DNA of 8,821 nucleotides, taken from Clostridiales bacterium (GTDB lineage: Bacteria > Bacillota_A > Clostridia > Lachnospirales > Bianqueaceae). The stretch spans positions 2,897 to 11,717 of the forward strand of contig JAHZBS010000063.1 of the NCBI GenBank assembly GCA_019423265.1. Direction: 5' to 3'. Below, one piece after another: positions 1 to 5,878 of this stretch. Position 1 is the stretch's first letter. Each line of letters starts with the position of its first letter. Both the position numbers and the translations under genes were made by a program. A model generated the notes under the pieces. That model did not search any database. It had not been told where the DNA came from and saw only the letters and a list, made by a program, of their open reading frames with translations.

Positions 1-908
1 TGGGGAAGGAAAACCATATCTATTGTCCCGCCTACCGGGATTCGGAGTTTGATGAAATCGTCAACCTCTGCGATCACATTGTCTTTAATTCTTTCTCCCA
101 GCTTGACCGCTTTGGGGCAAAAGCCCGCAGCGCAGGGCGCAGCGTGGGTCTCCGCGTGAATCCTGAGTGCTCTACACAGGAGGGGCGCGCGATCTACGAT
201 CCCTGCGCCCCCTTCTCCCGCCTTGGGATTACGGCGGAAAACTTTGAGTCCGGCCGTCTCGGCGATGTACACGGTCTGCATTTTCACACCCTCTGTGAAC
301 AGGACGCCGACGCCCTGTCTCAGACGCTGGACGCAGTGGAAGCCTCCTTTGGCCCTTACCTCTCCCATATGAAGTGGATCAACTTTGGCGGCGGGCACCA
401 TATTACGCGGCCGGGTTACGATCTTCCTCTGCTAGAGGCTTGCATTGCACGGGTGCAAGAGCGATACGGTGTCCAGGTATATCTTGAGCCCGGTGAGGCT
501 GTGGCGCTGAACGCGGGTTTCCTTGTGTGCTCCGTGCTGGATGTTTTGCACAACGGGATGGAGCTTGCCATCGTCGATGCCTCCGCTGCCTGCCACATGC
601 CGGATGTGCTGGAGATGCCCTACCGCCCTCCCCTGCGGCACTCCGCAGAGGCTGGCGTAAAAGCACACACCTACCGATTGGGCGGGTGTACCTGCCTGGC
701 GGGCGACGTGATTGGAGACTATTCCTTTGACGCCCCACTGCGCCCCGGAAGCCGGCTGGTTTTTGAGGATATGGCAATCTATTCCATGGTTAAAACCAAT
801 ACCTTTAACGGAATGGCTCTTCCTTCCATCGCGGTGCGGGATCGGAGCGGCGACTGTCACATTGTCCGAAATTTTGGCTACGAGGATTTTCGCACCCGGC
901 TTTCCTGA
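1..908 (+). CDS. nspC: Carboxynorspermidine decarboxylase, 3' part (5' end outside window)
   Basis: This enzyme decarboxylates carboxynorspermidine or carboxyspermidine to norspermidine or spermidine. It is a cytosolic, PLP-dependent fold-III (alanine-racemase/ornithine-decarboxylase-like) enzyme of the alternative polyamine route. The frame enters at base 3 and is open through 301 codons to TGA at 906-908. The family is usually about 370-400 residues, so roughly 70-100 N-terminal residues, including the PLP lysine, lie upstream. Family-like stretches in the visible fragment are FGGGHH (fragment residues 128-133, the glycine-rich phosphate-binding turn), EPGE (162-165), CLAGD followed by GDY (231-239), and the C-terminal FEDMAIYSMVKTNTFNG (254-270), which is very typical of NspC. 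A methionine at 144 is internal and is not the start, because homologous-looking sequence (IYCPAYRDSEFDEIVNLCDH) precedes it. The CcdA-TlpA gene follows 37 bases downstream on the same strand. Partner genes for carboxynorspermidine synthase would be expected upstream. Recognition is from motifs only, with high confidence. Confidence 0.93.
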   Translation, partial: GKENHIYCPAYRDSEFDEIVNLCDHIVFNSFSQLDRFGAKARSAGRSVGLRVNPECSTQEGRAIYDPCAPFSRLGITAENFESGRLGDVHGLHFHTLCEQDADALSQTLDAVEASFGPYLSHMKWINFGGGHHITRPGYDLPLLEACIARVQERYGVQVYLEPGEAVALNAGFLVCSVLDVLHNGMELAIVDASAACHMPDVLEMPYRPPLRHSAEAGVKAHTYRLGGCTCLAGDVIGDYSFDAPLRPGSRLVFEDMAIYSMVKTNTFNGMALPSIAVRDRSGDCHIVRNFGYEDFRTRLS

Positions 909-945
909 CGCTGGGCTGCGGTACAACTTCTGAAGGAGGGACACG

Positions 946-2214
946 ATGGGATTTACTGTTGAAACCAGCATTCCATTCATCACCGTTTTTCTACAAGGGC
1001 TCCTAAGCTTTTTTTCTCCCTGTGTTCTGCCTCTTGTTCCGCTGTACATCGGATATCTATCGGGCGGCGCCAAAACTGTTGACGCGGAGGGCAAGGTTCA
1101 GTATCGCAGGGGAACTGTCATGCTAAACACCCTCTTTTTTGTAATCGGGATTAGCTTCGCTTTTTTTCTGCTTGGCCTTGGATTTACGGCGGTCGGTCGT
1201 TTTTTTAACTCCCACCGTCTCCTCTTCGCCCGTATAGGGGGAATCCTGATCATCCTTTTCGGCCTCTATCAGCTAGGGATATTTGGCTCTTCGCGCTTTC
1301 TGAGCCGGGAACGGCGGCTCCCCCTGCGGCTAGACCGATTCGCTATGAGCCCGCTGTTGGCTCTGGTATTCGGCTTCACATTCAGCTTCGCGTGGACGCC
1401 ATGCGTGGGGCCAGCCCTGGCCAGTGTCCTGCTGATGGCCACATCCGCCAACTCCTCTGCCGCTGGATTTGCGCTGATCGGCGTCTATACACTTGGCTTT
1501 GTCATCCCTTTTCTCGTTGTCGGCTTGTTTGCCGGAACGCTTCTTACCTTTCTCAAAAACCATCAGCGCATTGTCCGCTATACAGTGAAAGCCGGCGGTG
1601 TGTTGATGATCCTCATGGGGATCATGATGTTGACGGGTTGGATGAACGGGATCACCAGCTACTTATCCGACTTTGGCGCAGCGGATTCGAGCCTGGAGAC
1701 AGAGGAACCTTCCACCGCGCCGGAAAGCTCTGTCCCAGCGGACGACAGTGCGCCCTCGAATTCTGCCCCGGATTTCACCTTGACGGATCAGTTCGGCAAT
1801 GCGCATACTCTGTCGGACTATAAAGGGAAGGTTGTTTTTCTGAATTTCTGGATGACGTGGTGTGAGCCCTGCAAAGAGGAGATGCCCGATATCCAAAAAT
1901 TGTATGAGGCCTATGGGAAAAACGAGGGAGATGTCATTATTCTGGGCGTGGCGAACCCAAAGACGGATGCCTCTCCTCACAATCAGGATATTTCGGAGGA
2001 CTCCGTAAAATCCTTTCTATCCGGCGGTGGCTACTCCTACCCTGTGGTTATGGACCGCACCGGCGAAACCTATGCCGCTTATGGCATCAGCGCGTATCCG
2101 ACCACCTTTATGATTGATGCCCAGGGAAATGTGTTTGGCTACGGCGTCGGTATGCTGACCTATGATATTATGGAAGATATCATACGCCAGACGCAGGAGG
2201 GAAGGCGGTCCTAA
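946..2214 (+). CDS. CcdA-TlpA fusion: membrane thiol-disulfide transporter joined to an extracytoplasmic thioredoxin-like domain
   Basis: The 422-residue protein joins two modules. Residues about 10-235 are a CcdA/DsbD-beta-type membrane domain of about six helices with the paired redox cysteines C26 (SPCVLP) and C153 (TPCVGP). This domain carries electrons from cytosolic thioredoxin across the membrane. Residues 241-275 form an acidic Ser/Pro/Glu linker. Residues 276-422 are a TlpA/ResA-like thioredoxin fold with WCEPC (C306, C309) and the cis-proline P385. The third domain presumably takes electrons from the membrane part and reduces extracytoplasmic disulfides. A strong AAGGAGGG site (933-940) lies 5 bases before the ATG. 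The gene follows nspC closely and may be co-transcribed with it. No cytochrome c, haem-handling or ResB/ResC-like gene is visible, so a role in c-type cytochrome maturation is not supported here. General thiol reduction or peroxide defence is equally possible. Its TAA overlaps the stop of the opposite-strand gene. Confidence 0.92.
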   Translation: MGFTVETSIPFITVFLQGLLSFFSPCVLPLVPLYIGYLSGGAKTVDAEGKVQYRRGTVMLNTLFFVIGISFAFFLLGLGFTAVGRFFNSHRLLFARIGGILIILFGLYQLGIFGSSRFLSRERRLPLRLDRFAMSPLLALVFGFTFSFAWTPCVGPALASVLLMATSANSSAAGFALIGVYTLGFVIPFLVVGLFAGTLLTFLKNHQRIVRYTVKAGGVLMILMGIMMLTGWMNGITSYLSDFGAADSSLETEEPSTAPESSVPADDSAPSNSAPDFTLTDQFGNAHTLSDYKGKVVFLNFWMTWCEPCKEEMPDIQKLYEAYGKNEGDVIILGVANPKTDASPHNQDISEDSVKSFLSGGGYSYPVVMDRTGETYAAYGISAYPTTFMIDAQGNVFGYGVGMLTYDIMEDIIRQTQEGRRS

Positions 2215-2735
2215 AGCCCATATCCTCCTGTTACCGGATCGAGAAAGAGTCCGATGTGGGGTGGAAAGAAGGTAAATAACACAAACGCGAGAAAGAAAAA
2301 AATGAGACAGAGGATCCCCGCCCGCTCCTGCCATACTCGGTCCGCGTGGCGGTGCAAACGCCTGGCCGACTCTTGGAATGCCACTAGAACGCCCAGAATA
2401 AAGATCCCAATATCACACCACAGATAATTTCGGCCCACGATCCCGGTATAGGTATAAAACGCCATCACGATCGCGGCCATTCCCAGTATGACTCCGGCTG
2501 CCTTCGCGTGCCAAAATCCGCCTATCCTCTTTCCTACAGCCAGATATTCAATACCGCTGTACGCCAGATAGGGCATAAACAGAAGTTTTAGATGCTCCCA
2601 CGTACTCTCGTTGACAGGAACAAACGCTGAAACTACAATCGCCTTGCCCGTCCAATGATACACAAAATGCAGCGCAGCGCCGGCCACCGCCACTACAAAG
2701 AGGCCGGCTAGCTCCCATTGCCTTACACGGCTCAT
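2211..2735 (-). CDS. DUF6512-like integral membrane protein of unknown function
   Basis: This is a 174-residue, strongly hydrophobic protein with about five predicted membrane segments: residues about 8-26, 31-39 plus 48-62, 74-95, 104-121 and 137-158. It contains HFVYHW (23-28) and VNESTWEHLKLLFMP (41-55), a polar, aromatic-rich stretch that I associate with the uncharacterised DUF6512 family of Firmicutes; this is from memory and was not searched. The start is ATG at 2735, chosen because GGGGGAG (2746-2740) sits 4 bases upstream. An in-frame ATG at 2783 lacks a binding site and would put a conserved-looking RNA structure inside the coding region. No catalytic function can be assigned. The conserved Asn, Glu, Ser, Trp and His of the motif could line a membrane pocket or bind a ligand. 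The stop (TAG, 2213-2211) overlaps the stop of the convergent CcdA-TlpA gene, so there is no terminator between them. The leader upstream is unusual and is listed separately. Confidence 0.82.
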   Translation of the reverse strand: MSRVRQWELAGLFVVAVAGAALHFVYHWTGKAIVVSAFVPVNESTWEHLKLLFMPYLAYSGIEYLAVGKRIGGFWHAKAAGVILGMAAIVMAFYTYTGIVGRNYLWCDIGIFILGVLVAFQESARRLHRHADRVWQERAGILCLIFFFLAFVLFTFFPPHIGLFLDPVTGGYGL

Positions 2736-2739
2736 ATAA

Positions 2740-2842
2740 CTCCCCCATTCCGGAGCGTCAGCGATGGGGCGAACTTCTGCCATAGGGCTACCTGTGACGC
2801 TCCGGCACAGATAGCCGTTTTTTCCCCCATCAACATCCTATG
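2740..2842 (-). promoter_or_regulatory. Structured mRNA leader, candidate riboswitch or translational switch
   Basis: Between the MATE terminator and the DUF6512-like start, the minus-strand transcript holds several complementary segments. (A) 2816-2806 pairs with 2796-2786: 11 bp with one G-U, closing a 9-base loop. (B) That loop plus two bases (2805-2795, CCGGAGCGTCA) is perfectly complementary over 11 bases to 2760-2750, just upstream of the ribosome binding site. (C) GATGGGG (2831-2825) pairs with CCCCATC (2769-2763), enclosing A. (C') CCCCAT (2769-2764) can instead pair with ATGGGG (2748-2743), which covers the ribosome binding site. (D) CATAGG (2842-2837) can pair with CCTATG (2786-2781). 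A and B can form a pseudoknot or compete; C and C' are mutually exclusive. There is no U-tract in the leader, so control would act on translation. It matches no riboswitch class that I recognise. No convincing promoter was found for it. Confidence 0.5.
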
Positions 2843-2871
2843 CGGCTGGGACAGTAAACTATCACTTCCAT

Positions 2872-2905
2872 AAAAAAAAGGCCGCTGCCTCATTGACAGC
2901 GCCTT
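2872..2905 (-). terminator. Intrinsic terminator of the aminotransferase/MATE operon
   Basis: On the minus strand, AAGGCGCTG (2905-2897) pairs with CAGCGGCCTT (2888-2879 region) around a short loop, giving a 9-bp stem with one bulged G, followed directly by a run of eight T (2879-2872). It lies 46 bases past the MATE stop codon. It separates that operon from the structured leader of the next minus-strand gene, so that gene probably needs its own promoter or readthrough. Confidence 0.85.
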
Positions 2906-2951
2906 GTCGCTTTCATCTAAAAAACAGTGCGAAACGGTTCCCTCCGCGATT

Positions 2952-4328
2952 TTAGGACGGCTTTTCCCTTTTGTTTTCCAGTCTCCGAAATAGGCGGACA
3001 AGTACGAGGACGGCGGTAACCGCCAAAATAAACTCGGCCGTTAGCTGGGCATAGGCAAGCCCATATAGAGGGAACAGCTTGTTCAATATAGCAAGCGCGG
3101 GGATTTCCAAAACAATTTTGCGGAGCACGGCGAATATAAGCGCGTTCTTCCCAAGGCCGCACGCTTGAAATACGCCGACGGCAAGAAAATCCACACATAG
3201 AAACGGAATCCCAAGACACAGGCCGCGCAAAAATTTTGTTCCATATTCCACAATGACCGGATTTTTCATAAATGCGGCTGTCAGCGTGCCTGCGCCGAAA
3301 TAATAGGCCACGGATACGGCTAACATGAAGCCGACGGCAATTTTAAGCGAGAACAAGAGCGTTTGCTTCATGCGGGACGTGTCGCCGCTGGAATAATTGT
3401 AGCTGATCAACGGCATAATGCCCTGTCCGAGCCCCATAGCGATATAAAGCGGCACCATATTGATTTTCTGCGCAATCCCCATGGCGGCTACAGCGTCAGC
3501 GCCATATGAGGATGTAAAATTATTCAATACGGTCATCCCCGTCACATTCAAAAGATTTTGGATGGCGGCGGGGATTCCAACGGCAAGGACACCAAGGACA
3601 ATCGCCCGGCGAAATCCAAACATAGCCGGGCGAACACATACATACGTATGGCCGCGCTTTACAAACAGCAGGATAAAGAAGTAGATACATGCAACACAGT
3701 TGGATAAAAAGGTGGCAAGTCCGGCGCCTGCCGCCCCCATATTCAGTCCCCAAGGCAGAATAAAAACCGGGTCGAGAATGATGTTTAGAAGGCAGCCGCT
3801 CATGGTTCCGATACTGGCTTGGAGCGCCGACCCCTCAGCCCGCACCATGTACGCCATAACAACATTCAGGATCGCCGGAACTGCACCGAAGCTGACTGTC
3901 CATTTCAGGTATTCCCCCGTAGCGGCAGCGGTTGTACTGTCTGCGCCCAAAACGTTCAATAAGGGCGTATGGAATACGGTGAACAATACCGAAAACAGAA
4001 CGCCACAGATCAGCGAGAGGTAAAAGCCGAATGCGGAACTTCGATTCACGGTATCAAAATCTTTTTTCCCAAGTCCCCGGCTCATCATACTGGACGCACC
4101 AACGCCGAATAAATTGTTGACGGCATTAAAGGCCAGCAGCACAGGGGCTGCCAGCGTAACGGCTGAATTTTGAATGGAATTGTTCAGCATACCAACAAAG
4201 TACGTGTCCGCAAGGTTATAGATAACCATGACAAGAGAACTGAGGATCGTCGGAACAGCCAGTGTCATAACGGCCTTGGGAATTGCCGTCTGTTCAAACA
4301 ATTGTATTTTTTTACTATCTTCCATCAT
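2952..4328 (-). CDS. MATE family multidrug efflux transporter (MepA-like)
   Basis: This is a 458-residue integral membrane protein with 12 hydrophobic segments in two homologous halves, the expected size for MATE cation-coupled drug/Na+ or H+ antiporters. Family-typical stretches are YNLADTYFVG near residue 40, SMMSRGLGKKD near 80-90, LNIILDPVFI near 170-180 (end of the first half) and GQGIMPLISYNYSSG near 291-305 (second half). Together these resemble the MepA/NorM-like branch of Firmicutes. The start is uncertain. ATG 4328 (or the adjacent ATG 4325) is preferred, with only a weak GGGA about 10 bases upstream; an in-frame TTG at 4370 adds 14 residues and has no binding site. The gene lies 48 bases after the aminotransferase stop, with no promoter or terminator between, so the two should form one operon. 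The substrate cannot be told from sequence. The operon ends at the terminator at 2872-2905. Confidence 0.93.
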   Translation of the reverse strand: MMEDSKKIQLFEQTAIPKAVMTLAVPTILSSLVMVIYNLADTYFVGMLNNSIQNSAVTLAAPVLLAFNAVNNLFGVGASSMMSRGLGKKDFDTVNRSSAFGFYLSLICGVLFSVLFTVFHTPLLNVLGADSTTAAATGEYLKWTVSFGAVPAILNVVMAYMVRAEGSALQASIGTMSGCLLNIILDPVFILPWGLNMGAAGAGLATFLSNCVACIYFFILLFVKRGHTYVCVRPAMFGFRRAIVLGVLAVGIPAAIQNLLNVTGMTVLNNFTSSYGADAVAAMGIAQKINMVPLYIAMGLGQGIMPLISYNYSSGDTSRMKQTLLFSLKIAVGFMLAVSVAYYFGAGTLTAAFMKNPVIVEYGTKFLRGLCLGIPFLCVDFLAVGVFQACGLGKNALIFAVLRKIVLEIPALAILNKLFPLYGLAYAQLTAEFILAVTAVLVLVRLFRRLENKREKPS

Positions 4329-4376
4329 AATCTGATTTCCCGCAGTCCGGCTGCTTTCCCTCGCGCGCAATCAGAT

Positions 4377-5576
4377 TCATGCACGGGAAGGCGCCTTATA
4401 CTCTTTCGCTAATTTTTCAAACGCCGGCAACGCCCGCAGGATTTGCTCCGTGCTTACACAGTAGGAGATTCTGACGTATCCAGGGCTGCCGAAATCATCC
4501 CCCGGAACTAACAGAAGCTCATACTGTTTCGCCCTCTCACAGAAGGCATTGGCATCCGGCTCCATGGATTTGACAAAGAGATAGAAGGCGCCCGCCGGCT
4601 GCACACAGTCAAATCCGAAACTTGTCAGCTGGCCGTACAACAGATCCCGATTCTTTTTGTACACGGATATATCGGATGTCTGACCGACGCACCTGGCCGC
4701 GACCTGCTGGAACAAGCTGGGAGCGCAGACGTACCCAAGGGCCCGGCCAGCTCCGCAGACGGCGGCGTACACGTCCCGCTCCGCTTCCATTTTGTTGGAG
4801 ACGAGGATATAACCGATCCGCTCTCCGGGCAGGGACAGCGATTTGCTGAAAGAATAACAGACAAAGGTATTGTCATAATAATTGAGCAGGTAGGGAACGC
4901 TGACGCCTTCATAGACCAGTTCCCGGTATGGTTCATCCGTGATGAGATAAATGGGATGGCCAAACTGAGCTTCCTTCTCCCGCATTACATCGCAGAGCTG
5001 GCGGATGTTGTCTTCCGACAGCACGACGCCGGACGGATTGTTGGGCGAGTTGACGATAACCCCCTTCGTCCGTTCTGTCAGCGCCTCTGCAAACTTTGGA
5101 ATGTCAATCTGAAAGTCTCCGTCGCGGGATGGCACGACGACCAGCTTCCCGCCCGCAGCCTCTGTGAAAACTCGATATTCCGGAAAGAACGGGGTAAAGG
5201 CGATGAACTCATCCCCCGGCACCGCCAGAGCTTTTAGGCAGATGCTCAGGGAAGCCGCTGCCCCCGCCGTCATATAGAGATTATCCGCACCCACCTGGGT
5301 ACCATAGGTAGCATTGATATAGTCCGCGATGGTCTGTCGCACCTTGGCATCCCCCTGGGCCGAGGTATACCCGTGGAGCGCCACGGAGTCTTCCGTATTC
5401 AGCAGATCCAGAATTGCCTCCCTCACGCAGTCCGGTGGCGGAACGTTAGGGTTGCCTAAGCTGAAATCAAATACATTTTCACGGCCAATCTCGCTTGCCC
5501 GAATCTTTCCATACTCAAATATCTCGCGTATGACAGAGCGCTTCTTGCCCAGCGCCATCATCTCTTCTGAAATCAT
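4377..5576 (-). CDS. PLP-dependent class I/II aminotransferase
   Basis: This is a 399-residue cytosolic fold-type I aminotransferase of the aspartate/aromatic aminotransferase superfamily, at the normal family length. Visible PLP-site residues are G69-Y70 (HGYTSAQG), N180 in NSPNNPSG (176-183), D214 and Y217 in TDEPY, the Schiff-base lysine K245 in YSFSKSLSLPGERIGY with R253, and R369 in GYVRISYC for the substrate alpha-carboxylate. All catalytic positions are present, so it should be active. The amino donor and acceptor cannot be assigned from motifs; annotation as aspartate aminotransferase would be a guess. The ATG start is supported by GGAGGC about 9 bases upstream (5583-5589 region). It is the first gene of an operon with the MATE pump. 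Such a pairing could mean that the enzyme makes or consumes an amino compound handled by the pump, but this is inference. Transcription probably starts near 5627 from the promoter at 5634-5662, next to the repeat array. Confidence 0.94.
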   Translation of the reverse strand: MISEEMMALGKKRSVIREIFEYGKIRASEIGRENVFDFSLGNPNVPPPDCVREAILDLLNTEDSVALHGYTSAQGDAKVRQTIADYINATYGTQVGADNLYMTAGAAASLSICLKALAVPGDEFIAFTPFFPEYRVFTEAAGGKLVVVPSRDGDFQIDIPKFAEALTERTKGVIVNSPNNPSGVVLSEDNIRQLCDVMREKEAQFGHPIYLITDEPYRELVYEGVSVPYLLNYYDNTFVCYSFSKSLSLPGERIGYILVSNKMEAERDVYAAVCGAGRALGYVCAPSLFQQVAARCVGQTSDISVYKKNRDLLYGQLTSFGFDCVQPAGAFYLFVKSMEPDANAFCERAKQYELLLVPGDDFGSPGYVRISYCVSTEQILRALPAFEKLAKEYKAPSRA

Positions 5577-5633
5577 GTATAATCGCCTCCGCTTTTTCTA
5601 TGCATCTGATGCTGTCATGTACAGTCAGTGTCT

Positions 5634-5662
5634 ATTATACACCACTTCCCTTAAAAAGGGAA
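5634..5662 (-). promoter_or_regulatory. Promoter of the aminotransferase/MATE operon
   Basis: On the minus strand there is a perfect TATAAT (5639-5634). The hexamer at 17-bp spacing is TTCCCT (5662-5657), a poor -35. The predicted transcription start is near 5627, giving a leader of about 50 bases. The -35 and spacer region coincides with a perfect inverted repeat and the first copy of the repeat array, so activity probably depends on a bound regulator. This is inference. Confidence 0.65.
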
Positions 5663-5665
5663 GTG
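5643..5665. repeat. Perfect inverted repeat in the aminotransferase promoter
   Basis: CACTTCCCTT (5643-5652) and AAGGGAAGTG (5656-5665) form perfect 10-bp arms around a 3-base centre. The right arm is also the first unit of the direct-repeat array. The element covers the spacer and -35 of the minus-strand promoter. It is best read as a dimeric operator or the symmetric end of the array. As RNA it would lie upstream of both predicted starts, so a terminator role is unlikely. Confidence 0.75.
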
Positions 5666-5752
5666 TCTTTCCTTGAAAAGGGAAGTGTTTCTTCCATTGA
5701 AAAGGGAAGTGTCTTTCCTTGAAAAGGGAAGTGTTTCTTCCATTGAAAAGGG
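5653..5752. repeat. Tandem repeat array with alternating 22/24-bp units in the divergent intergenic region
   Basis: Copies of (G/A)AAAAGGGAAGTGT begin at 5653, 5675, 5699 and 5721, with a degenerate fifth copy (GAAAAGGG then divergent) at 5745. Steps alternate 22, 24, 22 and 24 bases because spacers alternate between CTTTCCTT and TTCTTCCATT types. The true period is thus 46 bp: 5653-5698 and 5699-5744 differ only at the first base. Each spacer can fold onto the next unit, for example CTTTCC (5667-5672) with GGGAAG (5680-5685), and CTTCC (5691-5695) with GGAAG (5705-5709). The array sits between two divergent promoters, ending about 10 bp before the -35 of the ABC gene. It does not code: 46 is not a multiple of three and no gene frame crosses it sensibly. 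A regulator binding array is the likeliest role. Confidence 0.9.
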
Positions 5753-5761
5753 CGGTTGCTC

Positions 5762-5790
5762 TTGCAACTTCTCTCGACTGTTGTTATAAT
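5762..5790 (+). promoter_or_regulatory. Extended -10 promoter of the ABC transporter gene
   Basis: TTGCAA (5762-5767) and TATAAT (5785-5790) are separated by exactly 17 bp, and TG at 5782-5783 makes a TGnTATAAT extended -10. Transcription should begin near 5797, leaving a leader of about 80 bases. The repeat array lies immediately upstream, in the position expected for activator sites. A short palindrome, TCCTA-T-TAGGA (5808-5818), lies just after the predicted start. Confidence 0.75.
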
Positions 5791-5878
5791 AGCTTTTGAC
5801 GCCCCAATCCTATTAGGAAAAGCAGTAGCCCAAGGGCAAAATGGAAGACTGTAAAATCGCAAGCTTGGAGGTAGGAAC

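Noticed and set aside
432..1094. Long minus-strand open frame antisense to nspC and the fusion gene start
   Set aside because: It is a shadow of well-supported plus-strand genes; there is no ribosome binding site and the protein is not recognisable.
1812..1830. Another near-copy of the AAAAGGGAAG box (TAAAGGGAAGG) inside the CcdA-TlpA gene
   Set aside because: It falls within conserved thioredoxin-fold coding sequence (DYKGKV) with no promoter beside it; it also shows that one-mismatch copies of the box occur by chance.
2735..2783. Upstream in-frame ATG (2783) adding 16 residues to the DUF6512-like protein
   Set aside because: It has no ribosome binding site, and the added residues would be encoded by the inverted-repeat leader; ATG 2735 has GGGGGAG 4 bases upstream.
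2952..4370. TTG 4370 as start of the MATE protein
   Set aside because: No ribosome binding site; the extra 14 residues are hydrophilic and unlike MATE N-termini, whereas ATG 4328/4325 leads into the normal MMEDSKK-type beginning.
5602..5624. Short palindromes GCATC-T-GATGC and CTGT-CATGT-ACAG in the aminotransferase leader
   Set aside because: Arms of 4-5 bp are expected by chance; they are neither near the ribosome binding site nor followed by a T-run.
5653..5752. CRISPR array
   Set aside because: Repeat units are about 13 bp with 9-11-bp near-identical spacers; there are no unique spacers and no cas genes nearby.
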